Notes: generated by a model from the letters alone, not told the origin. A stretch of DNA of 20,455 nt from Lingula anatina (GCF_001039355.2 NW_019775652.1:90693-111147), one strand, 5' to 3'; counted from the first letter of the stretch, positions 9,360-18,421 are shown. Program-made: numbers and translations.

Positions 9360-10405
9360 AAAGGGACCTGTAAGTTTTTTAACGAGAGAGGGGGTTGGGG
9401 GGTAGAGAAGAAAGTACAGAGAAAAGGCTCATTCCTAAATTTAACTATCGTTATACGAATATCGATTCAACTCCGCGGGAGATCTCGCTGAATGCAAATA
9501 GATTAACAGATGGCGACGAGTATAATGTAGACAAGCTTATAGGAGTACGTTGGAGACAAGAGGACGTGTGCTGATCGGTTACTCTGCTTGCATTCACCGA
9601 GAGTCCCCGCGGAGCTGGATCGATCTACGTAGACCGACAGTTTCATTGGGCATGAGTTTGAAGGAGAGAGAGAAATGGAGGGAGGGAGGATGTATGAAGA
9701 GAGAGATTTTTGTCGAGTCAGATATTTGCATAAGACACATACATGATTAGACTTCTTTAAAATTTTGATTTGAAACAAAGCATTATGAGTTCTTCCTGTT
9801 GCTCGATCTTGTTCCAGTTCTTAACTGATTTAATGGAGGCACATTAAGACGAGGCTTTCTGACATATTTTGACATGATATGAAAAATCAAAGACGCATCT
9901 ATACATTGTGCTGTACATTGAATTGTACATGCTCAGCTAGATCATAGCATGCTGAGCGTGTTTGTCTTTTATGTTGACCCAACAGCCTAAGCACATTCAT
10001 CAAAATGGCCTTTGTCGGTTAATTTCCAGTAAACTTTCATCTTATTTCAACAATAATGGATTTTGAGTGCTTATAACATCGAGAAAAAAACTAGCAGTGG
10101 ATATACTAGTACTGGTTTGTATTGTCCATTTAACATCTTACAATTACACCGAGGTTACTTGGCACGAGGTTAATACCAAGTCGCCCCTTTGATCAACATG
10201 TCAGGCATAATTGCACAGCTCATTTGACAATGTCCCTCCTCACGTTCCCCAGTCTCAAGATCAGTTATTCCATCGTATGCCTGTATCATGTGAAAGTACT
10301 AGTATGGATATACTACAACTACTTTATATTCATGTAGATGCAGACTATGACATTCCATGTGGCTAGGATACAATCCGCTGAGGACATAATGCATGTGAAA
10401 GATTG
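9360..10405. other. No recognisable gene; purine-rich patch
   Basis: A purine-rich patch at about 9658-9707 contains GAGAGAGAGAAATGGAGG and similar words. GGATCGATCTACGTAGACC at about 9619 shares GGATCGATCTAC with MITE copy 1, but I could not define a matching pair of ends. GCTCAGC and GCTGAGC near 9932-9956 form a short inverted repeat. No gene is supported. Confidence 0.35.
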
Positions 10406-10535
10406 GGGAAGAGCCAGTGTTCTTTGACCTGTGCCTAACGCTGGAGGTTGTAATTGAACTAAAATGCACAGATGGGAACAACATTGCCTGTCTAGATAAT
10501 GCTGCCTATTATGTGTTCCCCGGGGAAAAGCATTT
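10406..10535 (+). other. Weak candidate exon, unknown protein
   Basis: The plus strand is open from about 10400 to 10665 and reads GEEPVFFDLCLTLEVV then IELKCTDGNNIACLDN before an in-frame TTTG|GTAAAGT, which would serve as a 5' splice site. The upstream AG at 10403-10405 lacks a good pyrimidine tract. The stretch looks somewhat more protein-like than its surroundings, but I recognise no family. It could be a host exon, a decayed element or chance. Confidence 0.15.
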
Positions 10536-10665
10536 GGTAAAGTCACAAAAACTTAAGAAGCCAAATGAGTACAAAATGGATCCGTTTGCAATCGTGTCGT
10601 TTATTATTATCAAGTTCCGTGGACGTACACATGTATGTTTCGTGAAGGATTGGTGGTGTCTGTAA

Positions 10666-11091
10666 TCAAACGACATTAAATGACAAGTAAATCAATATCT
10701 TGTTTTTCACCTTTTACGCATTTGACCCAGGACGGTTACGTCTTAGGCTTCTTTTTTCTTGTCTCCCTTGGGGGCCTCCGCACAACACTACATGTAACAT
10801 GGCTGCCTCGGTGTGCAATTTGATGCCGGTACGTCGCGTGTCATTTGTGCAGCTTCTCGACGCTGAATTGCTTTGAAATTGTTGTGAGGTTTCGGTTGCA
10901 GTCGTGGCTTTTTGTTGTCCCTTTGTATATCTCTCAGCCTCATTCAGGAATGCTGGCACAAATAGAACTGTCCCCAATAGTCCCCAATACTAAAGTCGCT
11001 GGCGATTTTCATTTTTTAAATTTAACGTGGCTTATAAATGTCGTTTTTCAAGCATTGAATAATCGAGTATGAAATATACAGATTGGGGACA

Positions 11092-11093
<2 letters not shown>
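10666..11093. other. No recognisable feature; short duplication
   Basis: AGTCCCCAAT occurs as a 10-bp tandem pair around 10968-10989. The minus strand is open at 10714-10977 (87 codons), with a Thr/Ser/Gln-rich start and Arg-rich end but no recognisable domain. I do not call it a gene. Confidence 0.3.

Positions 11094-11123
<30 letters not shown>
11094..11123. repeat. (AT)n microsatellite, about 15 units
   Basis: Uninterrupted AT dinucleotides, about 25 bp to the left of the inverted transposase fragment. Confidence 0.97.
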
Positions 11124-11125
<2 letters not shown>

Positions 11126-11146
11126 GTCAATAATAATACACTGCCA

Positions 11147-11290
11147 GTAAGCAAAATTGGCTGTTTACCCAATGTCCACAAACCAAACCTAAAGAGCTTG
11201 GAAAAGTTGGGCCAGATTGTTAGAGGCTTGGTTTTCCTCTGCCAGACGGAAGCTTTGAGCAAGTGTGTTATCATGATGAATCCTGGAATA
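11147..11290 (-). pseudogene. Inverted fragment of a Tc1/mariner transposase C-terminus
   Basis: On the minus strand this stretch reads AEENQASNNLAQLFQAL followed by a decayed VWFVDI. It is the inverted counterpart of AEENQSPNNLDQLRQAL in the plus-strand transposase remnant to the right. At DNA level the two share GCAGAGGA(A/G)AACCAA, AA(C/T)AATCTGG and CCAAGCTCTTT over about 52 bp. NNL-x-QLR-QAL is the stretch just after the DDE catalytic core in Tc1-like transposases. The fragment has a stop right after QAL and lacks all catalytic residues. Whether it is a second insertion or an inverted partial duplication of the neighbouring copy is not settled. Confidence 0.6.
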
Positions 11291-11299
11291 GACCCCGAA

Positions 11300-11964
11300 G
11301 TCCTCTCTTGCAGATGGGGTGAGATATCAGTTGAGAATATTACGTTTAGTTACCCAGGGGCACCGGCACCTGGTCACTCATCACTGGAATCAAGTTGGAT
11401 TTGCTCAAGAATCAATATTTTTCTTGTATTTCATTTATGGTCAAATGATTGTCAGTAGACATGTTGCAGAATGCCTCTTAGAAGTGTGTGTGCAGGATAA
11501 TACCGCCTGGGGAGTCCGCGTTTGTAGACCCTTCCCAGCCCATGGTATTAGTACCATCCTTTCTTGGGCATTTTACTGCAACTGTCTCAACAGATACACT
11601 GTATCTCACTCCATTTGCAAGAGCTGACTTCAGGTATGCTACTGGCTTCATCGTTACAACGCACTTGCTCGCGTCTCTCGTCTGGGGAGTTCTTTGTTGC
11701 AGAATCTCAATGTTCTGAGGATGGGGCAACCATATTTAAGCGGTGATATTAACCGTGCTGAGCACCTGTTGCATGAATTGGAATGTGCAATGCAGAGGAG
11801 AACCAATCCCCTAATAATCTGGACCAACTCCGCCAAGCTCTTTAAAAAGAGTGGTCAATATCTCTCAAAACAGAATTGTTGCCCTTGTTGAAGGCTTGTC
11901 GCGCCTAGAGGGGATTTTTGCAGTATGCGGTACACACACGCACTATTTGATATGTGATCTTTAA
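11300..11964 (+). pseudogene. Decayed Tc1/mariner-family transposase
   Basis: Across shifting frames on the plus strand the order of Tc1/mariner transposase landmarks is kept. WGEIS (near 11319) matches the usual WGGIS. HLVTHHWN (about 11365-11388) matches the strand before the second catalytic Asp. VQDNTAWGVRVCR (about 11491-11529) contains the second catalytic Asp. DINRAEHLLHEL (about 11746-11781) corresponds to the SPDLNPIEHLWDEL region with the third acidic residue. AEENQSPNNLDQLRQAL follows (11792-11842). GTHTHY near the end matches the typical GGHTHY tail, closing at a TAA at 11962-11964. About 150 bp between roughly 11576 and 11727 has no counterpart in the family and looks inserted. 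The N-terminal DNA-binding domain and first catalytic Asp are missing. Several stops and frameshifts make it non-functional. Confidence 0.75.
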
Positions 11965-12526
11965 CGGGCACATCCTTATGCTATTTTTGTGTAAATTTGG
12001 TGATATTTGGTGGTGTCTTTTCAATTACATGGATATTTCTTTACTTCTGGAGAAATCACAGTGAAACATTGGATTTGAGGGGGTACATGTTATAAATGTG
12101 AATAGATGGTATAAAATATGAATATTTTTTACACTATTGTGTATTTTCTGAACTATTTATCATGTTAAGTATGGTATCTAGAATAAAAAGCACTGTTTAT
12201 AAAAAAATTGCACCTGTTAGGCGATCATTTGTGAATAAAAGCACATGGAATTGGGGGTGGGACAACATTTTTGAGCAATGTATGTTAAGCAAATATGCTA
12301 AGAGATGCAATAAACTCTTGAGTACGAAGCGTGAAATCAAAACCACTGTACCATGAAAACAATGATGTTAGCTACTCACTAAATTAAAGAAACATATTAC
12401 TTATATAGACACATAAAAGAAACCATCGAGCCCTCAATTTTGTGTACAAAAATTACAAAGGTATACAGAATTATTGTCAAAGTAGAAAACAAAAGCTCAT
12501 ATCCGACCAAGTAGGGGTAACATCTT
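11965..12526. other. No recognisable feature
   Basis: AT-rich sequence downstream of the transposase remnant. It may include the 3' untranslated part of that element, but I found no terminal inverted repeat to fix its end. Confidence 0.35.
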
Positions 12527-12662
12527 ACTTTACATATTCATTTTATCATTTTTTTATTTACTTAATGATTTATTCATTCTTATTAATTAATTTATTATTC
12601 ATTAATTTATATATCCATTAATTTACCTTCATTTTCCATTCATTCATTTTTATCATCTTTAA
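12527..12662. repeat. AT-rich low-complexity tract
   Basis: Irregular repetition of ATTTA, TTAATT and ATTCATT words with very few G residues on the plus strand. This is a degenerate simple-sequence region with no coding content. Confidence 0.8.
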
Positions 12663-13141
12663 TACACTTTGGTGCTCAATATTAGCATTAGGAGTTTATG
12701 AAAAACGAATTGAAAAACGTTAATTGTTGACTTGACATGATGGTCAATGTGAATTATCCTTATTTCCTTCTAAAGTGTATTGTTATTTTCTGGGTTTTGG
12801 GTTCTAGAATTTAAGCAAAGTTTTGATTTGCAACAACGGGGACACTTCTGTTTTTTGACAATTAAGATTATTCCCCGCTGTCAACGCAGAGTTCTGCATT
12901 GCAAATATAGAGAGGCGTGTTTTATTATTGTTGTCTTCAATTGTTTTCTGGGGAACTTCTACGTATCGTATCGTATCGCTAAATCAGCTTACAATTGTAA
13001 AGATCCCAAAGACACTTACTTTACACAATTTGCTGACATGATTACCGTGACACATATGAGACAGGTGCGTATCGTTAATTTTACTTGCTATTAGATTAAT
13101 ACAGTAAATAGCGCATACTGACAGTGCATCTTTAGACTTTT
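12663..13141. other. No recognisable feature
   Basis: The plus strand stays open for 104 codons at 12780-13094 without any domain I recognise. A small CGTAT triplication occurs near 12962-12977. No gene is supported. Confidence 0.3.
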
Positions 13142-13215
13142 AAATTACAAATGGCAATTAACTACGTGCACACGCTTAAAAGCGTGTGCACGTAGTTAAT
13201 TGCCATTTGTAATTT
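13142..13215. repeat. Perfect palindrome, 36-bp arms, 2-nt centre
   Basis: The arm at 13142-13177 is the exact reverse complement of 13180-13215, with only AA between them. The arms run from AAATTACAAATGGCAATTAA to the centre TACGTGCACACGCTT. Outside, CAGTGC occurs on both sides in inverted order (near 13121, and as GCACTG near 13220), so the symmetric structure may once have been longer. It is non-coding. Near-zero loop and zero mismatches suggest a recent origin, for example a foldback element, a template-switch event or an assembly fold-back. Confidence 0.97.
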
Positions 13216-13380
13216 CAAAGCACTGACACAATGCACCCTTGCACTGAAGAAACAAAGACAATTAATGCAGCAAAGCTGTCATAAAATTTGCATAATTTCA
13301 AGAAATAATTATTCAAGCAAGATGGGTTTCCTATAAGAATCGTTCTTGTAAATAACAGTTTTCCTTTCATTCCTTTCATT
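13216..13380. other. No recognisable feature
   Basis: AT-rich spacer between the palindrome and the first direct repeat. Confidence 0.4.
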
Positions 13381-13545
13381 TTTTGTCAATTTCGATGCAA
13401 TATTACATAACGATTAACAGCATAATCACCACCAATTTTTAAATATCTACTATCGTAACATGGACATTCAGAAAATGTAACTACCATTCAGCTTGAGAGT
13501 TCTAAGTCCCATAATGAAAGTGCCAATATTTAACAAATAAAAAAA
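13381..13545 (+). repeat. Direct repeat, left copy
   Basis: This pairs with 14061-14228, an offset of 680 bp. The best-matched block reads GCAATATTA(C/T)ATAA(C/T)G then TTAACAGCATAATCAC. A second block near the far end reads TGAAA(G/A)TGCCAATAT. Between the blocks similarity is low, so the repeat is old. The pair brackets an unassigned minus-strand ORF. Confidence 0.65.
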
Positions 13546-13614
13546 TTCACAAAGAGAAAAAAAAGAAAGCAAACATACTGGTTTTCCTACTCAAGCTGTA
13601 TTTCAGTCCCATTG

Positions 13615-13907
13615 CTAATGCGTTAGAAGATTAGAAACATTGACTAATCGTCTAACACCTAACGACGCCCCCTTTTTATGAATGGTAGCAGTTGGAATGA
13701 TACAATGCACCCGGCGGCGTCGAGCTGAAACAATAATGTTTTTTTTTTCAAGCCAGCGCGTAGCACGTGCTTTGTCAAAATAAGCCGTTGAAGCCATAGC
13801 GGGCGCCAACACCACTTTATCTTTGGCTGTTATGTAATCAGTTAAATGCATTTCATAACCCTGAACATCTATTATCACCTTGCCTTGGTCAACTAAATAA
13901 CGTCAAA
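13615..13907 (-). other. Unassigned minus-strand ORF between direct repeats
   Basis: An open frame of about 92 codons reads RYLVDQGKVIIDVQGYEMHL near its start, then LAPAMASTAYFDKARATRWL and a basic patch ARRRRVHC. The composition is protein-like and the local GC is higher than around it. The window IIDVQGY superficially recalls hypothetical proteins of mobile elements, but I cannot assign a family. There is no ATG at the upstream end, so it would have to be an exon or a truncated element ORF. Confidence 0.2.
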
Positions 13908-14060
13908 ATGTGCAGGCACAAGACCCAAACTAAGACTAATTCCTATAAACAAAACGTCGATGTATTGTTAACAAAGTTATTACCACCACTAAATTCAAAC
14001 TGTTTCTTAATTGTAGTTTCTCTTTTAATGATCATTATGGCAGCAGTGTCCAAAAATGCT

Positions 14061-14228
14061 TTTCTTCAATTTTGCTGCAATATTATATAATGCTTAACAG
14101 CATAATCACAATTTGAATTATGCACTGCAGTAAACATAGATATTAATTTATGAAAATTTGATTGGCAATGGTTTTCAGACCCATGAAATTTTACAGTCAC
14201 ACTTTGAAAATGCCAATATATACATAAA
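14061..14228 (+). repeat. Direct repeat, right copy
   Basis: Second copy of the unit at 13381-13545, with the same two conserved blocks in the same order: the TTAACAGCATAATCAC block near 14094-14109 and the TGCCAATAT block near 14211-14219. The two copies could be ends of one larger degenerate element or members of a dispersed family. Confidence 0.65.
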
Positions 14229-14609
14229 GGATAGCACCACCGAATGAGTTTATTTCGATTTTTATCAACTCATCTCTTGATACACAGTAATCGATTTACA
14301 TTCATTTTTACATGATCAACTAACAAAATTGCTACGACGAGAAAACATCAACAGAACAATTTTGAATGTCCATTCTGAGATTCTGAACACTGTGAGGGAT
14401 TAAATTGACAAACTGAGTTTATATGAGTTTATATGCCATTTTGACACTTTATCATACAATGCATCATTTTCATATAATCTACTTACAAGATTGTCAAGAT
14501 GCCAAAATGTCAAAATAATTCTTTTACAAATCTAATTAGTTCAATACTGAGACTGTTAACATGCCTAAGAATTAAAACTGAGGAAAACCCACATACAAAA
14601 AAGAGCATT
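14229..14609. other. AT-rich spacer with a 10-bp duplication
   Basis: GAGTTTATAT is duplicated head to tail at 14415-14434. Nothing else is recognised, although the stretch may be an older extension of the tandem array that follows. Confidence 0.4.
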
Positions 14610-15050
14610 ACTCCAACAAAAACATACAGATCAAGCTAATTTTTCAAACTTGATCTGAACTGTATATTAGACCTATGAATCAGTCCTGAAAGTTTCAAAG
14701 GAAAGTATGGCATGGTTTTCATTTGATTTGTATACTATTAAAAAAAATGTTGAAAAAGCATAACTTTTGTAAAAATTGTCTGATTTTCGAACTCGATCTG
14801 TATATCAGGAAGATTGATCACTCCTGTGAGTTTCAAGACAATAGGCTTATCGGTTTTCCTTGAAATGACTTTTCAGTATTGTACATATGCCGAAAAAAAG
14901 TGAAAGAAACAGCATAATTGTCGAAAAAAGACCCAATCATGCTGATTTTCGAACTCGACCAGTATTTTATGAATATTCATCCGTTTCATAAGTTTGAAGA
15001 CAAAAGGAAAAAGCAGTTTATTGTGTTATCACTGAAAGTGCACGGTGACG
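14610..15050 (+). repeat. Three degenerate tandem units, about 145-160 bp each
   Basis: A core of the form CTGATTTTCGAACTCGATCT, then GTATAT, a short AT-rich segment, and (A/G)AGTTT(C/G)AA(A/G)(G/A)(A/G)AA occurs near 14634, 14780 and 14942. Each unit is preceded by an AGCATAA-like or CAAAAACATA-like stretch and ends near TGAAA(A/G). The units are diverged from each other. The array ends in a GACGGC-rich tail. It is non-coding. Confidence 0.65.
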
Positions 15051-15068
15051 ACGGCGACGGCGACGACA
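15044..15068. repeat. GACGGC-type short tandem repeat
   Basis: GACGACGGCGACGGCGACGA forms a short GC-rich trinucleotide-based repeat, out of keeping with the AT-rich flanks. It closes the preceding tandem array. Confidence 0.8.
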
Positions 15069-15180
15069 GACGCAGTTGACGCCTACAATGTATGTGTACA
15101 GACACATCTGTGTCTGCATGTAAAAATAAATATACACTGGAACAAATCTACATATATTTGATTAACATTGTCTCAGCGGG

Positions 15181-15210
15181 TGTAAAGCGCTTTTCTGTAA
15201 AGCGCTGTTC
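15181..15210. repeat. 15-bp tandem duplication
   Basis: TGTAAAGCGCTTTTC is followed directly by TGTAAAGCGCTGTTC, with one mismatch. Each unit contains the palindrome AGCGCT. Confidence 0.9.
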
Positions 15211-15283
15211 TTTAAGGGCCTTTGGAGGAACAATGACCCAAAGGATCGTAATATTTGCCTTTCGATTTTGTAGATAATGGGTT

Positions 15284-15286
<3 letters not shown>

Positions 15287-15358
<72 letters not shown>
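15287..15358. repeat. (AT)n microsatellite, 36 units
   Basis: The longest AT tract in the window, 72 bp and uninterrupted. Its length is likely to be polymorphic. Confidence 0.98.
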
Positions 15359-15361
<3 letters not shown>

Positions 15362-16103
15362 ACGGGCATGAAACAGTACTAGTACAAGGCATTTTGGTTT
15401 AGGACGTATGTGTTGTTTGCATCCCACTGTTTGATATTCTATGCTTTGCACTTGACAAACCTTTGCCGGTCATGCCCGGTTATAGGTGGATGTAGACATC
15501 TATATAACTTTCCCAGACTTTTGATGGACCTAGCTAAGCATGCGACACGGACTACCCTCACATAACGAGCGGTATTCCTCGTCACTTAAGGTGAAATAAA
15601 ACTGGAATTCATAGAACGCGTAATTTAACTCATCAACATTTACTGATCTTGTTCATTTTTAAACATATCAATGAAAGTGAGTGAAAGTAAAATTAAATCT
15701 TTGTTTTAAAACAGATATATTCCTGGTTAATTTCATTTCAAGAAAAATGAAGAGTTATCTACCTAAATAAGTTAAAATATTGATTAATACCAAGACTTAA
15801 CATTGTGCAAAACAGGGAATTTCTTTTCTTTTATGAAACACCTGCAATACTTCATATAAATGGACTGCTACTGATTATATGGAGTCAAATAAAACTAAGA
15901 ATTGACTTTAAAGTAAAAACTAATTAACCTTCAGACTCACGTCCACACAGACCCCGGGGGTGATGCCGGATTGATTACAGTAGTGTATTGGAAACGGAGT
16001 GAGCATGTGCCACTTATAAGTTTCACAGTGGTTAGGGAAATTAAACGGCTGTTTGGCAGTGGAACGCCATCACATTTTATAGCTCCAATTTCGATGTAGA
16101 ATA
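15359..16103. other. No recognisable feature
   Basis: AT-rich non-coding sequence on both strands with no open frame of note. Confidence 0.4.
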
Positions 16104-16330
16104 CAAATAATCCCCAAATAAAGACGAAGTATGAGAAAATAAGCTTAGGTCATTGACAACTTAATTACACTGCAGTAAAATTGCCGTGAAGCATTTGTTG
16201 AGTATGCAGACAGCCCAATTGTTATAAACAGCAAGCTAATGAGATAGAGCGTGTGGCCTATCTCACCAAGCTTCAAATGATTCCCAATAAAGACCCCGAA
16301 ACAAGAAAATTAGAATATGGGTCTTGGCAG
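16104..16330 (+). repeat. Two diverged direct repeats, about 170-bp period
   Basis: CAAAT(A/G)AT(C/T)CCCAA is followed by ATAAAGAC and then by (G/C)AAA(A/C)(A/T)AAGAAAA-like sequence and (A/G)GGTC. This appears at 16104 and 16274. Similarity decays beyond about 55 bp. It lies just before a second array of similar unit length and could be its older edge. Confidence 0.5.
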
Positions 16331-16399
16331 CTAAATTGCCTGTTTTAAATCATTAAGTATTGAAAAGTAACCATGTATAAATCGCATCTCAAGAGAGAA

Positions 16400-16880
16400 A
16401 CGAAGCCGAGTACTAGATCAATTTGATTTCTACATGCAGAATATTGCAGCGTCCCGTCTCTAGAGAGAGTATTTTCAATGAATACCAGACATTTTCGTTC
16501 ATGGACACTATCAAAAATTGATGATATTCCACAAAACAGGTGCCACTTTACATGTGGACACGTTTACACTGAGCAAAAGCAACCTCGCTCCTAGATCCCC
16601 GTGAAATGTGTTTTTGACATATCTGTAAGGGCAAATTTCAACATGAACACCAGCTGATTTATTACGTGGATATCATTAGCAAGTGAAGCAAATATCTTGG
16701 CACGTTTACATCGAGGAAAAGCAACTTGGCTCCTAAACCCAAGTTCGGAGTGTGTTAGATGTATCTCTCGGGAATTTTTCAGTGAACACCAGACGGTATG
16801 TTGAGTGGATATCGTCAAAACATGAGGATATTCTAATAAACAGCTGCGGCCTTAGATACATGTACGAGTAAAAGCTACAC
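16400..16880 (+). repeat. Degenerate tandem array, about 142-bp unit, three copies
   Basis: Units begin near 16400 (partial), 16557 and 16699. Conserved words in order are CACGTTTACA, GAG(C/G)AAAAGCAAC, GCTCCTA, TC(A/T)GTGAACACCAGAC-like, GTGGATATC(A/G)TCAAAA, GATATTC(C/T), AAACAG and TACATGT. The copies are roughly 65-75 percent alike by eye. There is no shared open frame. The unit length is close to a nucleosome core, and this may be a small degenerate satellite or the internal repeats of a larger mobile element. Confidence 0.7.
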
Positions 16881-17573
16881 TGTAGATCGGTCCACTGTTC
16901 ACGTTAATGTTTCAAAGCAAAAGAAACCGCTTTCTGACCCCTGTAAGTCGCATGGCGGCGTCCCAATGTTTGCGTTTTACCGTCCATATTCACTAATAAT
17001 CCCGTTAATGTTATGCCTCATTTCATTGTCACAAACCATCATTCACGACATACCAGCTCCATGACCTATGACAGTCTTGCACTGTAAAGTTCCCCGCCTA
17101 TTTTTGGAGATTTTTGTGCGTGTGAGATTAAGTCGATTAAACTAAGAATTTAGCATTAGATTAAAAAAAAAACAGTACGAGAAATGTTGATCTATTGTTC
17201 AACGTGTCGTTGACAATAAAAGTACACGAGTAAACAATGGGAGTCCGTCCTTTATAAAATATACAGTTTGTGTAAGTACAAATCTGGAGTTTTTTGTTAA
17301 ACACACTTAAATGTACGGGTATTGCACTATCTGTGTGAATAATGCGCTATGTGACATGAGGTCCCGTTCGAAAAAGGTGATTCGCGGTTTATTGCTCATC
17401 TAACCAGTGACGAATTTTATCCATGGGCACTATAAAGGGTGCAAGCTAAGGTGTATCGTCCTTCTGGTTGTCAAGTTTCTATCATGGTGAAGGTGCACGT
17501 GCTCATGCACATAAGAAGGAAGTAATGAAATTGTTTCTTTCAGGGAGGGGGGGAAAGATGTTTCCAGATAGCC
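16881..17573. other. No recognisable feature
   Basis: Non-coding sequence. CTATTTTTGGAG near 17098 superficially resembles an Sm site, but no snRNA-like sequence or promoter surrounds it. Confidence 0.35.
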
Positions 17574-17594
17574 GCCAGACATGGCGTGTCTGGC
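17574..17594. repeat. Short perfect hairpin
   Basis: GCCAGACA and TGTCTGGC pair over 8 bp around the 5-nt loop TGGCG. It is not followed by a T run and is not obviously part of a terminator or RNA gene. Confidence 0.7.
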
Positions 17595-17697
17595 CAACCT
17601 GTATATAGGGGTTTTCACTGCTGATGCCCATTAGTCAGCTAGAAATGGTCGCCGGAAAAAGACTAGTGCCAGAGGCGACAGGCGTCTTTTTATGCTG

Positions 17698-18071
17698 TTA
17701 AGGCTTACAAAGATGTGAATCATGCAGCGAATTAGCTTTGCGATCGCGCAATTTGTTGGTTGAGGTTAGCAAAGAAGGCTCCATGCTACAGGGATCCACA
17801 CCAGGGTTGCCAAAGAGAAACCACTTATCACCTTGGTTAACAGACGTAGGGCGACATGGGCTGCATGAACCTTTGCATGGACCGTTGGTCAGAACTGGCG
17901 CTGTCTTGTATTTTCTGTTGAGGTTATAATCAACGTTGACAACGTGAGTGGACAAGTGAGAGGATGCCAGAGAATATTCATTTCCTTGCCAGGCTGTCAA
18001 CTTCAATAATGGTTTAGGGGTGCATTGATTTTGGTGAACTGAGTTTGATGCATGGAAACTGAACTACGATT
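17698..18071 (-). CDS. Candidate exon encoding a Cys-containing protein fragment
   Basis: The minus strand is open for about 124 codons, from a TAG near 18072 to the stop at 17698-17700. It reads LTAWQGNEYSLASSHLSTHV, then YNLNRKYKTAPVLTNGPCKG, SCSPCRPTS, GDKWFLFGNPGVDPCSM and a polar tail. The Cys spacing (C-x3-C-x2-C, then DPC), together with Trp, Gly and Pro placement, gives a secreted-domain flavour, and the GC content is above the flanks. A possible 3' splice site is TTGACAG| at 17994 and a possible 5' splice site is TTT|GTAAGC at 17708, which would define an exon of 17709-17993. No ATG start is needed for an internal exon. I recognise no family, and it may be a remnant of a repeat rather than a host gene. 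Confidence 0.35.
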
Positions 18072-18190
18072 GTTACATTGAAGTTCTTGACTAGCACCTT
18101 TTACCATCGGTAGAAAACATTTTAGGGGACAGGAATCATCCGTACATTTGCCAAGATTATAATGTAAAACCCCACAGAACCAGGGCTGTA

Positions 18191-18421
18191 TAAGGGTGCA
18201 TTCCCAGAGATTTAGATCGATCCAGAGATTAAGATTTAGATCGACTTAACTTCCTGGGGGTTCACGCTAAATTGCAGTCAGCCGAGCGCGCACCATAGTT
18301 AATTACCCCCTTACAGCTTTTAGTAGGCGGAACAGACGCTTAAGCCGGCTAAGCTGACAGTAATCTAGTGAGACTCCCCACAGGGATAGATCGATCTAAA
18401 ATCTATGGGAATGGGGTCTTA
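18191..18421 (+). mobile_element. MITE of the AGATCGATC family, copy 2 (231 bp)
   Basis: The left end reads TAAGGGTGCATTCCCAGAGA then TTTAGATCGATCC. The right end, read inward on the minus strand, reads TAAGACCCCATTCCCATAGA then TTTTAGATCGATC. These are imperfect terminal inverted repeats of about 35 bp. TA at both ends fits a TA target-site duplication. The internal GGGGGTTCACGCTAAATTGC at about 18256-18275 is shared with the inverted copy at 6922-7230. GATTTAGATCGA is repeated inside the left arm. There is no coding capacity. Confidence 0.8.

Noticed and set aside
10714-10977. Minus-strand ORF, Ser/Thr/Gln-rich then Arg-rich
   Set aside because: No domain or homologue recognised, and low-complexity composition. 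It overlaps another open frame on the plus strand at 10845-11072.
17095-17112. Sm-site-like CTATTTTTGGAG suggesting an snRNA gene
   Set aside because: The upstream sequence matches none of the U1, U2, U4, U5 or U6 core sequences I know, and no snRNA promoter element is evident.
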